From Brachyspira alvinipulli ATCC 51933 (GTDB taxonomy: Bacteria; Spirochaetota; Brachyspiria; Brachyspirales; Brachyspiraceae), in assembly GCF_000518245.1 (NCBI RefSeq), contig NZ_JADF01000018.1, positions 108,477 to 172,476 on the forward strand: a DNA stretch of 64,000 nt, written 5' to 3'. Shown here piece after piece: positions 48,067 through 56,572 of this stretch (its first letter is position 1; the number at the start of each line of letters is the position of its first letter). The position numbers were made by a program, and so were the translations under genes. The notes beneath the pieces were generated by a model. That model worked only from the letters and a program-made list of their open reading frames with translations, had not been told where the DNA came from and made no database searches.

Positions 48067-48332
48067 GTATATCTATATCTTTTATTGTTTTTATATTGAA
48101 GAGTAACAACACAAATGAAAGCAATATAGCCATAATTGATAAATACAAGCAATAGACCATCACACAACAGCGAATAAGCGGGATTTAACGGGATAAAGCG
48201 GTATTTAGTGAAATGTAAAAAGAAAAAGAACCAACACATTATGCAATTAATTTAATAATTTTTATATATAAAACGATGAAAAAAACTCATTTTAATATAT
48301 AATTTAATCACAAAACACTAGGAAATTATATA
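48067..48332. other. junction between host and prophage remnant
   Basis: The region holds three degenerate 10-bp units (GCGGGATTTA, ACGGGATAAA, GCGGTATTTA; 48178-48207), the left 21-bp repeat, and the ribosome site TAGGAA of the next gene. No ORF of note is present. Confidence 0.4.
48238..48258 (+). repeat. putative attL, 21-bp direct repeat
   Basis: The sequence starting ATTATGCAATTAATTTAATA and ending A is repeated perfectly at 63937-63957. Flanking bases differ on both sides. The two copies bracket all phage genes. Confidence 0.75.
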
Positions 48333-48752
48333 ATGAAAATAAACTACGAATTAATTAGAAATATACTTGAAGTTATGGAAGAACATAAAAATCATGAAAT
48401 ACTTGGAAAAGAACTATTAGATAAATTAAACATCAAAGTACCAGAAGATGATAATAATGAAGAAGAAATTTTATTATATGATAATTTAGTAGGACATATT
48501 AAAATTTTATTTGATAATGAATGTATAGATAATGATTTCAATAATAAGGAAAATAAATATGGATTTACTTATTTGTTATCTACTAACTTTCCATTAATTA
48601 ATGGAGCTTATAGAATTACAGCAAAAGGATATGATTTTCTAAGCGGTTTAAAAGAAGATAAAGTATTTTCTAAAATAAAAGATTTTTCAATTAATGTAGC
48701 TATAGAAGCTGCCAAACAATTATTAGTAAAACTAGCTTTAGGAAATTTATAA
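48333..48752 (+). CDS. DUF2513-like protein
   Basis: The 139-residue protein begins MKINYELIRNILEVMEEH and has YRITAKGYDFLSGLKEDKVFSKIKD near its C-terminal half, matching the DUF2513 pattern (winged-helix-like, frequent in prophages and mobile islands). CTAGGAA precedes the ATG. It is convergent with the DUF2806 gene, 7 bp apart. A regulatory or defence-related role is possible; function is unknown. Confidence 0.7.
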   Translation: MKINYELIRNILEVMEEHKNHEILGKELLDKLNIKVPEDDNNEEEILLYDNLVGHIKILFDNECIDNDFNNKENKYGFTYLLSTNFPLINGAYRITAKGYDFLSGLKEDKVFSKIKDFSINVAIEAAKQLLVKLALGNL

Positions 48753-48759
48753 ACAACAA

Positions 48760-49779
48760 CTATATATCATTAATTAAATTTTCATTTTCATCTATAGTAT
48801 AAATTATATCATTCTTAAAATCTATATACTTAATTCTTTTCACTTCATATTCACAACTATTTTTAAAATTCTCTTTTATTGACTTAATATTATCAATAAA
48901 AAAGTCATCATTACTACATTTATCGTCTATTAATTCTAATATTTCTTTTCCAGATTCAGAAAGTTTAAATACATTTACATTCATAAGGTTTATAATCAAT
49001 ATATTAGTATTTTTATTTTTATTTTTTGATAATTTAAATAAATAATTGTTATTAGATATAACTATTTCACTACTTATTGTTAAATTTAAGTCATTAAGAC
49101 TACTTATAACACCCGAATCCATAAGTTTAGTTATGTCTGAAAGAGAAATACCATATTTTTGTAATAAAGTTAAATTTTTAAATATATATTTTTCTCTTTC
49201 TTTGCCATAAAATAATAATTTAGCAACTTTAGTAAATAATTCTGCTTCATCAGTAGTCATATTTTTTAATGTTTCTAAAGTTCTATATGAAAAACTACCA
49301 GGCTGTTTTATCTCTCCTGCTAATAATTTAGCCCATAAATCCTGAATATCTTCATTGCTTATATCTTGAACAATATTAAAATATCTAGTAAACCAATCCT
49401 TATCCACAGGTTTATCAGAAACATCCTCTTCATCTTTTAATATATCATAAGTTTTAGAAATAACATTTTGAATATTAGAAGTTCTTGATAATTCCTGATT
49501 TACTAATCTTGCTTTTGTGTTTTCTAATAATATATTAGCATTACTTATTTCTGTTCCATTATTATGATTTATATTAAGATTTGAATTTTTAGTTATAAAT
49601 TCTAATATTTTTTCTATTTCATATATTTTGTCATCTGTTTCTAATTTTCTTTTATAAGATTCAGCATCAGCAATTCTTTTTATATGATACGGCTCATATA
49701 TTTTCCAACCAAAACCTCTTAATAAATCAATAAGTTTTTCTATAGCTTTACCAACTCCAGCTATATCATTGATATCCAT
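48760..49779 (-). CDS. DUF2806 domain protein
   Basis: The 339-residue protein carries the DUF2806 core WFTRYFNIVQDISNEDIQDLWAKLLAGE, followed by PGSFSYRTLETLKNMTTDEAELF. The family is scattered in prophages and defence islands and has no established function. AAGGGG precedes the ATG on the minus strand. It is the only intact minus-strand gene of the element and is read away from the phage operon, consistent with a separately expressed cargo gene. Confidence 0.75.
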   Translation of the reverse strand: MDINDIAGVGKAIEKLIDLLRGFGWKIYEPYHIKRIADAESYKRKLETDDKIYEIEKILEFITKNSNLNINHNNGTEISNANILLENTKARLVNQELSRTSNIQNVISKTYDILKDEEDVSDKPVDKDWFTRYFNIVQDISNEDIQDLWAKLLAGEIKQPGSFSYRTLETLKNMTTDEAELFTKVAKLLFYGKEREKYIFKNLTLLQKYGISLSDITKLMDSGVISSLNDLNLTISSEIVISNNNYLFKLSKNKNKNTNILIINLMNVNVFKLSESGKEILELIDDKCSNDDFFIDNIKSIKENFKNSCEYEVKRIKYIDFKNDIIYTIDENENLINDI

Positions 49780-49925
49780 AATAACCCCTTATAAAGCACT
49801 ATGTATAAATGATAAATCTTTAATATTTTTTGTCAATATATATAAAAAATCTAAAAATCTTTAGTCTATAAAAGTTCATTAAAAATCTATAATCTGAATA
49901 TAATTAAATGAAGGCAGGTATATAA

Positions 49926-50548
49926 ATGCTTACAAAAGATATTCTTAAAAAATCAGGAATAAATCAAAAATGGTATGAAGTATTAAGTAAAAGTTTTGAT
50001 AAATATCATATATGCAAATCTGATAACAAAGAAGAAAATATAAATGAATTAGCTATGTTTTTGGCACAATGCGGACATGAAAGCATTAATTTCACAAAAT
50101 TAGAAGAAAATCTAAATTATTCAGCAAATACATTATTAAAAATATTTCCAAAATATTTTAAGGATATTAATGAAGCCAGAGAAGTTGTAAGCAAGGGTAA
50201 AGAAGCTATAGAAACAGAATATACGGAGGAAGACTAGGAAACGGTAAAAATGAAGGATACAAATATAGAGGCAGAGGCATTATACAGCTTACAGGAAAAA
50301 ATAATTATAAAAAATACGGAGAAAAATTAGGGATTAATTTGGTTGATAATCCAGATTTAGCATCATCAGAATTAATAGCATCAAATATAGCATGCTGCTA
50401 TTGGATAGAAAGAGGTTTACAGCCATTTGCAAGAAAAGGCGATGTAAAAACAGTAACAAAAATGATAAATGGAGGCTATAACGGACTAGAGGACAGAGAA
50501 AAAAGATTCAAAAATATACTAAAAATATTAGAGGCTGTTAATGACTGA
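49926..50548 (+). pseudogene. frameshifted GH19-like phage endolysin
   Basis: The first frame (49926-50237) encodes the N-terminal half with the catalytic-type FLAQCGHES motif. The reading frame is lost at about 50210. Restoring one G there gives AIGNRIYGGRLGNG, then YKYRGRGIIQLTGKNNYKKYG, and runs to 50548, about 207 residues in total, as in GH19 (chitinase-like) phage lysozymes. Without the base the product stops after 103 residues. It opens the lysis cassette. A sequencing error is the main alternative. Confidence 0.82.
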
Positions 50549-51374
50549 TATACTGACCGCTTTTTCTATAATAATAGCTTGTATAACTATACTTATAATA
50601 GGCAATTGGGTAAGAGAACTTATTATAAATAATAAGCAGGCTAAAGTAAAAGCCAATCTTAAAATTGGAGAATTAGAGTTTGGAAATGATAAAATTATCT
50701 CAGAAAAACCTATAGAAAAACAAAATAATTTAGTTTCTAATGCTTTTAAATCTCCAAAAGAGCTTGATGTATTAGGAGCTAAAAATAACAGTGAAATATT
50801 AGCTTATTATCACGGAGATAATGAAAATGGAAATAGGTTTCAATATGACAATAATATTACTTCTTTGACAGTCTATAAAGAATACAGCAATATTATAAGT
50901 CAAAGTACATTGAAAGTTCAGAGTAAAATAATTAGTTATATAGCCAGAAATCATATACTTAATAAAGATAAATCTGAGTTTGAAGAGTATGTAAAAGAAA
51001 AAAGAATAGAAATTATAAATATATATAATACAGCTTTATCCAAAAGCGACATTGAAAGTATAAGAAGATTAGGATTAGAAAATATTTGCAATTTTTATTA
51101 TATGATTATTTTAGATAATCTAAAAGAGATTTATAAATCAATATATAATAATCATAAAGTACAATATGATAAACGTAATAATTTTCTGAGAAATCTTAAA
51201 AATCTTCCTGCCAAAGATAGGTTAAAAAGCTATGATGTTTTTATCAATAATAATTTTACGGAAACAACAATAAAAGATAGTGAAATAGTTTTGGAAAGTT
51301 TAGAATATTTACAAAAATTTTTACTAGGAATATTTCACGACAGTATAAAATATAATGGAATTAGACAAAAATAA
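50541..51374 (+). CDS. hypothetical membrane-anchored phage protein
   Basis: The 277-residue protein has an N-terminal membrane helix (ILTAFSIIIACITILIIGNWV) and a long charged, mostly helical body. It overlaps the endolysin end by 8 bp. Its last residues, FHDSIKYNGIR, are encoded by a 36-bp sequence repeated 118 bp downstream. I do not recognise the family; its place between endolysin and holin-like genes suggests a lysis-related or cargo role. Confidence 0.7.
   Translation: MTDILTAFSIIIACITILIIGNWVRELIINNKQAKVKANLKIGELEFGNDKIISEKPIEKQNNLVSNAFKSPKELDVLGAKNNSEILAYYHGDNENGNRFQYDNNITSLTVYKEYSNIISQSTLKVQSKIISYIARNHILNKDKSEFEEYVKEKRIEIINIYNTALSKSDIESIRRLGLENICNFYYMIILDNLKEIYKSIYNNHKVQYDKRNNFLRNLKNLPAKDRLKSYDVFINNNFTETTIKDSEIVLESLEYLQKFLLGIFHDSIKYNGIRQK
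51330..51365 (+). repeat. 36-bp direct repeat, copy A
   Basis: Starts ATATTTCACGACAGTATAAA and lies at the 3' end of the 277-residue gene. It matches 51448-51483 at 35 of 36 positions. Confidence 0.85.
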
Positions 51375-51386
51375 AAAACTTGAATG

Positions 51387-51408
51387 CCTGCTGAAGCAAT
51401 TCAGCAGG
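51387..51408 (+). other. perfect 9-bp hairpin with GNRA tetraloop
   Basis: CCTGCTGAA-GCAA-TTCAGCAGG lies between the two direct repeats. The second arm runs into AGGAGG. No T-tract follows, so it is not a terminator. Confidence 0.75.
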
Positions 51409-51447
51409 AGGTTATAATGAAAGTTTTTTATTTTAGCAATAATAAAA

Positions 51448-51483
51448 TATTTCACGACAGTATAAAATATAATGGAGTTAGAT
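51448..51483 (+). repeat. 36-bp direct repeat, copy B
   Basis: The copy just before the holin-like gene; it differs from copy A by one base (GGAGTTAGA versus GGAATTAGA) and supplies the sequence immediately upstream of the holin start. Confidence 0.85.
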
Positions 51484-51485
51484 AA

Positions 51486-51761
51486 ATGAGTTTTATAGAC
51501 AAGCATAATGCAAATAAGAAATTATTAATTTATACAAGTATAGTCAGTTTTATTTTAGGCTGTATTTGGGTATTTGTTAATTTAATTTGGAGAGGCAGGA
51601 CAGTAACTAAAGAAGAGGCAATAGCAGTTGTAATAATTCTTCTTGGGCTTAATGCTGTTAGTTTTGGAAGCGACTTGAGAGGATTTTTAAAAATATTAAA
51701 AGGAGGAAATGAAAAAGAAAAAAGATTAGAAGAAGTAAATACAATAAAAGATAATAAATAA
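51486..51761 (+). CDS. holin-like protein
   Basis: The 91-residue protein has two membrane helices (LLIYTSIVSFILGCIWVFVNLIW and AIAVVIILLGLNAVSFG) and a charged C-terminus, the size and topology of a small phage holin. It follows the endolysin and precedes the spanin genes, which supports the assignment. The upstream sequence is a duplicated 36-bp segment and lacks a strong ribosome site. Confidence 0.65.
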   Translation: MSFIDKHNANKKLLIYTSIVSFILGCIWVFVNLIWRGRTVTKEEAIAVVIILLGLNAVSFGSDLRGFLKILKGGNEKEKRLEEVNTIKDNK

Positions 51762-51762
51762 A

Positions 51763-52137
51763 ATGACAATAATAATCAGTATAATAATTAATTTTTTAAA
51801 GACAAAACTATTAAGTTTTTTGAAATCAAAATATTTTATATATTTTTTGATTGCAGGTATTTTACTTGGATATATAAGTTTTTTGAATTGTACAATAAAA
51901 ATAAAAGACAACAAAATCAAATCTTTAGAAAAAGAAATATATACAACAAAATTAAATATTTCAAATATTATACTAGAGAAAGAAATGATTTTTGATAATG
52001 AAAGAAAAATAATGCTTGAAAGTTTCAGCAATAGTAATGAAGCTATAGAAAATATAAAAGAAAGTTATCTTAAAAGCGATGAAATAAAGGCATTAAATAC
52101 TATTATAAATGATTATTATAAAAATATAAAAAATTAA
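51763..52137 (+). CDS. Rz-like inner-membrane spanin candidate
   Basis: The 124-residue protein has one membrane helix (YFIYFLIAGILLGYISFL) followed by a coiled-coil-like periplasmic domain rich in Lys and Glu, as in i-spanins. The next gene encodes a small lipoprotein, as expected of an Rz/Rz1 pair that fuses inner and outer membranes at the end of lysis. It begins 1 bp after the holin-like stop. Confidence 0.6.
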   Translation: MTIIISIIINFLKTKLLSFLKSKYFIYFLIAGILLGYISFLNCTIKIKDNKIKSLEKEIYTTKLNISNIILEKEMIFDNERKIMLESFSNSNEAIENIKESYLKSDEIKALNTIINDYYKNIKN

Positions 52138-52144
52138 GGAATAT

Positions 52145-52387
52145 ATGAAAATAAAATATTTAATTTTAATACTTATATTTTTAGTAAGCTGTACTGCTAA
52201 ATATATAACCATACCATTATCACAGACGCCTAGTTTTTATGAGCCTAATAATAATATAAATACAAGTAAAGAACTTATTAAAGAATATCAAAAAAGTATT
52301 ATAAAAATATCAGAATGGCAAATTTGGTATAATGTACAAACAGGAAGTAATTACTATAAAATAAGAGGCAGTAATAATGGCACCTAA
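52145..52387 (+). CDS. Rz1-like lipoprotein (outer-membrane spanin candidate)
   Basis: The 80-residue protein has a lipoprotein signal ending in the lipobox LVSC (C16) and a short periplasmic region including SEWQIWYN. Its size, lipidation and position after an Rz-like gene fit an o-spanin. AAGGAATAT precedes the ATG. The end overlaps the start of the gp27-like pseudogene by 11 bp. Confidence 0.62.
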   Translation: MKIKYLILILIFLVSCTAKYITIPLSQTPSFYEPNNNINTSKELIKEYQKSIIKISEWQIWYNVQTGSNYYKIRGSNNGT

Positions 52388-52950
52388 AAGCAACATAGAT
52401 AAACTTGATAAAAAAACAAAAGAAGAAATTATAGAACTTTTGCAAGACAGTACGGTAAGATATATTGATATTGCTAATATTATCAATGAGAAATTGGGAA
52501 AAAAAGCAGTGTCAAAATCTGGTATATCAAGATATAAGAAAAAGATTTGATAATTTATTGGATAAGAAAAAAGAAATAGAGGCAATAGCTTCAGCTTGGA
52601 AAGATAAAACAGGCGATGAATTAGGCAATATTTTAGGCAAGCAGACTATGGAAGAAATAAGAATGCTTATCTATGATTTTGTAGGTTCATTGCAGGAAAT
52701 ACAAAACAGCGAGGTAGCAAATATGGATATAAAAGAAATAGAGAAAATGTCTAACTCTATAGAAAAGGCAACAAAAGGAATAATCAATCTTGAAAATGCT
52801 ATATCGAAAAATAATCAGCATACAGAAGAGATAAAAAATAAAGCCCTTTAAGAGGCACAAATTAAAGCCATTAATAATGCTAATTCTGCAGGAATATCTC
52901 AGGAAACAGTTAATACAATATTCAGAGATGTATTTAATATTAATAATTAA
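52377..52950 (+). pseudogene. broken Mu gp27-like (DUF3486) gene
   Basis: From ATG 52377 the frame reads MAPKSNIDKLDKKTKEEII... to ISRYKKK and then stops. One extra A in the run at 52538-52542 shifts the frame; removing it gives SRYKKRFDNLLDKKKEIEAIASAW and continues. A TAA at 52849-52851 then interrupts a frame that otherwise runs EAQIKAINNANSAGISQ... to 52950. The restored length is about 190 residues, as expected of this small-terminase-like family. Two lesions argue for real decay. Confidence 0.8.
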
Positions 52951-52952
52951 AA

Positions 52953-54419
52953 ATGAATAACAAATTAAAAAATAAAAAGATACTTTTACCCTATCAGGAA
53001 AAATGGCTTATTAATCAGGATAAAGTAAAAGTTTGGGAGAAATCAAGAAGAATAGGAGCTTCTTATGTTGAAGCTTTAAATTGTGTATTAAAAGCATCAT
53101 TATCAAAAAAAGAAAATGGTATGAGCTGTTATTATATATCTTATGCAAAAGATATGACACAGCAATTTATTAAAGATGCTGCTTTTTGGGCTAAATTACT
53201 TAATATAGCATGTGAAGATTTTGGAGAAACAGTTATAAAAGATGAAAACAAAGATATAACAATTTATAAAATAAGATTTGAATCAGGTTTTGAGATATGG
53301 GGGCTTCCTTCTGTACCTCGTTCTATAAGAAGTAAACAAGGTCATATAGTTATTGATGAAGCAGCATTCTGCGATGATTTAAAAGAATTATTAAAAGCAG
53401 CATTAGCTATGCTTATGTGGGGAGGAAGCGTTTTAATACTTTCTACTCATAACGGAGAAGATAATCAATTTAATTTGCTTGTAAAAGATATTGAATCTGG
53501 AAGGAAAGATTATTATTTACAAACAACTGATATTGATGAGGCATTAAAAGACGGTCTTTATAAAAAAATATGTGAAATATCTAAAGAAGAATACAGTAAA
53601 AGTAAAGAACAAGAATGGCTAAAATCTATAATTAAAGATTATGGAGAGGCTTATGAAGAAGAACTTTACTGCATACCTTCAAAAAATGGAGATAAATATT
53701 TTAATAGAGCATTATTAGAAACTGTAGCTGATGAAAAAATAGAAGTGTTTAGATTCTATGAAAAAGATGATTTTACTTTCAAAACAGAAAATGAAAGATA
53801 TGCAAAAATGTTGGAATATTTCAATATTGTTAAGCATTTATTTACAAATATAAAAGATGAAGTAGTTTTAGGAGAAGATTTTGCAAGGAGCGGAGATTTA
53901 ACAGTTTTATGGTTTGAAAAAATAAAACTTAGTAAAAATAAAATAAAAACTCTATGTGTTATAGAATTAAGAAATATTCCATTCAGTAATCAGGAACAAT
54001 TTATTTTACTATGCATAAATGAACTTGGAAGAAAGTTTTTAGGAGCTGCTTTCGATGCTAGAGGCAATGGACAAATGATAGCGGAGAATCTTTCATTAGC
54101 ATATAGAGGTTTAATTTTAGAAGTAATGATAACTAGAAAATGGTATGCAGAAAATATGCCTAAGCTAAAAAGTGCAGTTGAAGATAAAACTACAAATATT
54201 CCAAAAGATAATTTTATTATAGATGATTTTTTGCAGGCTGAAGTTTGGCAAGGAATACCTCTTATAAGAGAAAGGACAGGCATAAGAGGAAATAAAAGAC
54301 ATGGCGACAGCTTAATAGCTAAAGTTATGGCAATATATGCTATTAATGAATTAGAGTTAAATATATACCAAAAGATAACTTATGAACCTGTAAAAACTCA
54401 AAATTGTTGGAGAACATAA
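52953..54419 (+). CDS. Mu gp28-like large terminase subunit
   Basis: The 488-residue protein has a terminase ATPase start (LLPYQEKWLINQDKVKVWEKSRRIGASYVEALN, split here by helix), Walker B HIVIDEAAF (D135, E136) and a C-terminal nuclease with GEDFARSGDLTVLW and GAAFDARGNG. This matches the Mu gp28 type. The gene is intact even though no portal or capsid gene follows. It starts 2 bp after the gp27-like stop. Confidence 0.85.
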   Translation: MNNKLKNKKILLPYQEKWLINQDKVKVWEKSRRIGASYVEALNCVLKASLSKKENGMSCYYISYAKDMTQQFIKDAAFWAKLLNIACEDFGETVIKDENKDITIYKIRFESGFEIWGLPSVPRSIRSKQGHIVIDEAAFCDDLKELLKAALAMLMWGGSVLILSTHNGEDNQFNLLVKDIESGRKDYYLQTTDIDEALKDGLYKKICEISKEEYSKSKEQEWLKSIIKDYGEAYEEELYCIPSKNGDKYFNRALLETVADEKIEVFRFYEKDDFTFKTENERYAKMLEYFNIVKHLFTNIKDEVVLGEDFARSGDLTVLWFEKIKLSKNKIKTLCVIELRNIPFSNQEQFILLCINELGRKFLGAAFDARGNGQMIAENLSLAYRGLILEVMITRKWYAENMPKLKSAVEDKTTNIPKDNFIIDDFLQAEVWQGIPLIRERTGIRGNKRHGDSLIAKVMAIYAINELELNIYQKITYEPVKTQNCWRT

Positions 54420-54543
54420 AAGGAGGTGAGCCGAGCCTTCACGGTAAAGAGTGAAACGAATTACCGTGCTATTATTTAGGCGACCAATGTAGGCACCCTT
54501 GCGGGTGGGCGAACATTGCCTTCGGCACGCAGGAGCGGCAACA
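54420..54543 (+). other. GC-rich hairpin segment at the apparent deletion junction
   Basis: The 124 bp are about 55% G+C against about 27% around. It begins with AAAGGAGGTGA, a full match to the anti-Shine-Dalgarno complement. CACGGTAA (54440-54447) pairs with TTACCGTG (54461-54468); CAATGT (54485-54490) with ACATTG (54513-54518), enclosing CACCC/GGGTG; TGCC with GGCA near 54517-54527. It replaces the portal-to-tube block of Mu-type phages. Confidence 0.7.
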
Positions 54544-56532
54544 ATGAGTAATATAACAGCTGGCGTTTTAATAAAATTAAAAGATCAATTCTCTTCTGGT
54601 ATTGATAAGGCTTCCAATAAAGTTAATTCTTTTCAGAGTAAAATGCAGGGAGCTTTTTCAAAAATAGATGGGATATTAAACTCTACAGCAAGTAATTTAG
54701 CTACTTTAGGAGTTTCTATAGGCGTAGGTGCTACAATTAATAAAATGATAGCATTTGAAGATAGGATAAATAAAATCGGAACTATAGCAAGAAGAAATGC
54801 TAAAGATGTAGAAACAGCAGAAAAACAATTAAATGGTTTAAGCGAAGCTATATATAAAGCAGCTATGCAGCCAGATATTAAAGTAGATGCAAATGAAATT
54901 ATTGATGCTATGGACATTATAATGACTAAAACAGGCAATATGGATTTTGCTAAAGAAAATATAGAAAATATTGGAAGAGCTATGAGAGCATTTGGGGCTT
55001 CTGGTTCTGATATAGGCTCAATGATGTCTGAGTTTTCTAAATTGAATTATTCTGCTGAAGAAACTGCAAAACTAATGGATGAGCTTTATTATCAAGGAAA
55101 TCAGGGTGCTTTTACGGCTTCAGAGTTTGCTAAATTTGGACCAGCTATAATAGCAGCTTATTCAAGTATTGGAACAGCTTCAGAAGATTTGAAAAATGCC
55201 AATGCTGTTATGCAGGTATTAACTGCAGGTACAGGGGATGCATCAGCTTCTGTTACTGTTCTTGAAAGTATTATGAGTGATTTAACTAATCCAGAAATAC
55301 AAGAAAAATTACAAAATCTAGGAAATATTATAGGAGCAGACTTTTCTGTTAGAGATAGTGAGGGAAATTTTAAAGATTTGCATGAAATAATTATGAAAAT
55401 AGTAAATGCAAAAGATAAAATGGGCGGTAATTTTGATATGCTATCAGATGTTTTTGGATCGGATTTATCAAGAGAAGCCATAAAGCATTTTGATAATTAT
55501 GATGAGATATTGGAAAAAGTTTTAGATGTTTCTAATGCTCAGGGACAAGTAAATGCATCTGCAATGGAAAATGCACAAAGTTTGGCAGCTAATATACAAA
55601 ACTTGCAGACAGCTTTTGATTCTTTTGCCAATAAAAATGTAGCACCATATTTAGAAAAAGTTACAGGAATATTAAATGATTTTGCTAAAAATCCTGAAAG
55701 ATTTGATGCCGTATTCAAAGTTATAGCAGCTGGATTTGGAATATTTATGACAGCAAAATTGGTATCAGGGGTTGCTAATACAATTAGTTCAATAAACAGT
55801 TTGAAAAATATGGCAAAAGGCAATATATCATCTACGCTGCAAGCGGACAGTCGTCATATACAAGGAACAGGAACTCCTATTCCTGTTTTTGTTACAAATA
55901 TGGGACAGTTTTTTTCAAATGGAAATAATTCTAACACATTCAATGTAGGTCAATCATCTTCAAATATACCAAATATCAATAATGGAAAAATGACTTGGAA
56001 AAGTTTAGGAAAAACAGCAGGTGCTATGGGTGCTGCTGTTACTGCTATACCAATGGCTATAAGCGGATTTATGGCTGCTAATGATCCTTCACTTTCAAAA
56101 AAAGAACAAAATAAAATGAAAGGTGAGGCTGTTGGAGGAGCCGTTGGAAGTATTGCGGGTACAGCTATAGGAACTAGTGCTGGAGCTGCTACTTCCGCTG
56201 CTATAGGTTCAGTTGTTCCTGGACTTGGCACAGCTATAGGGGCTTTAGTAGGTGCTGGTGTTGGTATTGCGGGAGGATATTTAGGAAGCAAACTTGGCGG
56301 AAAAATTGGAGAAAGTTTGACTAAAGAAGATACTTTAGAAAAAACTATTACTGCTAATAATATACAAAATAACAATGCTCAGGTTGAAATGAAAGGAGCT
56401 GCTAATATTGGAGTAGATATAAAATTGACAGATGAAAGAACTTATTATAAAGCTACTCCATACAATAATAACATACCAAATATAAATATACAAACAGGAA
56501 ATATTGAAGAAATAAGAAATTATTCTTCTTAA
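54544..56532 (+). CDS. phage tail tape measure protein
   Basis: The 662-residue protein has the TP901-type tape-measure pattern: a helical N-terminus (LIKLKDQFSSGIDKASNKVNSFQSKMQGAF), a conserved centre (ALKHFDNYDEI-like, with GTGDASASVTVLESIMSDL) and a Gly/Ala-rich hydrophobic C-terminal segment. The ATG at 54544 follows AGGAGCGG; an upstream TTG at 54499 would translate the GC-rich segment and is rejected. It sets tail length, yet no sheath or tube gene is present here. Confidence 0.9.
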   Translation: MSNITAGVLIKLKDQFSSGIDKASNKVNSFQSKMQGAFSKIDGILNSTASNLATLGVSIGVGATINKMIAFEDRINKIGTIARRNAKDVETAEKQLNGLSEAIYKAAMQPDIKVDANEIIDAMDIIMTKTGNMDFAKENIENIGRAMRAFGASGSDIGSMMSEFSKLNYSAEETAKLMDELYYQGNQGAFTASEFAKFGPAIIAAYSSIGTASEDLKNANAVMQVLTAGTGDASASVTVLESIMSDLTNPEIQEKLQNLGNIIGADFSVRDSEGNFKDLHEIIMKIVNAKDKMGGNFDMLSDVFGSDLSREAIKHFDNYDEILEKVLDVSNAQGQVNASAMENAQSLAANIQNLQTAFDSFANKNVAPYLEKVTGILNDFAKNPERFDAVFKVIAAGFGIFMTAKLVSGVANTISSINSLKNMAKGNISSTLQADSRHIQGTGTPIPVFVTNMGQFFSNGNNSNTFNVGQSSSNIPNINNGKMTWKSLGKTAGAMGAAVTAIPMAISGFMAANDPSLSKKEQNKMKGEAVGGAVGSIAGTAIGTSAGAATSAAIGSVVPGLGTAIGALVGAGVGIAGGYLGSKLGGKIGESLTKEDTLEKTITANNIQNNNAQVEMKGAANIGVDIKLTDERTYYKATPYNNNIPNINIQTGNIEEIRNYSS

Positions 56533-56572
56533 ATAACTAAAACATAAAAAATCCACTGTTAATAGGATAAAA

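Noticed and set aside
51417..51438. Short ORF after the strong AGGAGG at 51405-51410, expected to encode the duplicated C-terminal peptide
   Set aside because: Read in frame it stops after six codons; the repeat-encoded peptide is in a different frame, so I do not call a gene.
54499..54543. Upstream TTG start for the tape measure protein
   Set aside because: It would translate the GC-rich hairpin segment and overlap the ribosome site of the ATG at 54544.
54420..54543. Group II intron or known structured RNA at the GC-rich junction
   Set aside because: I looked for a domain V-type hairpin and intron boundaries and found neither; only local hairpins are clear.
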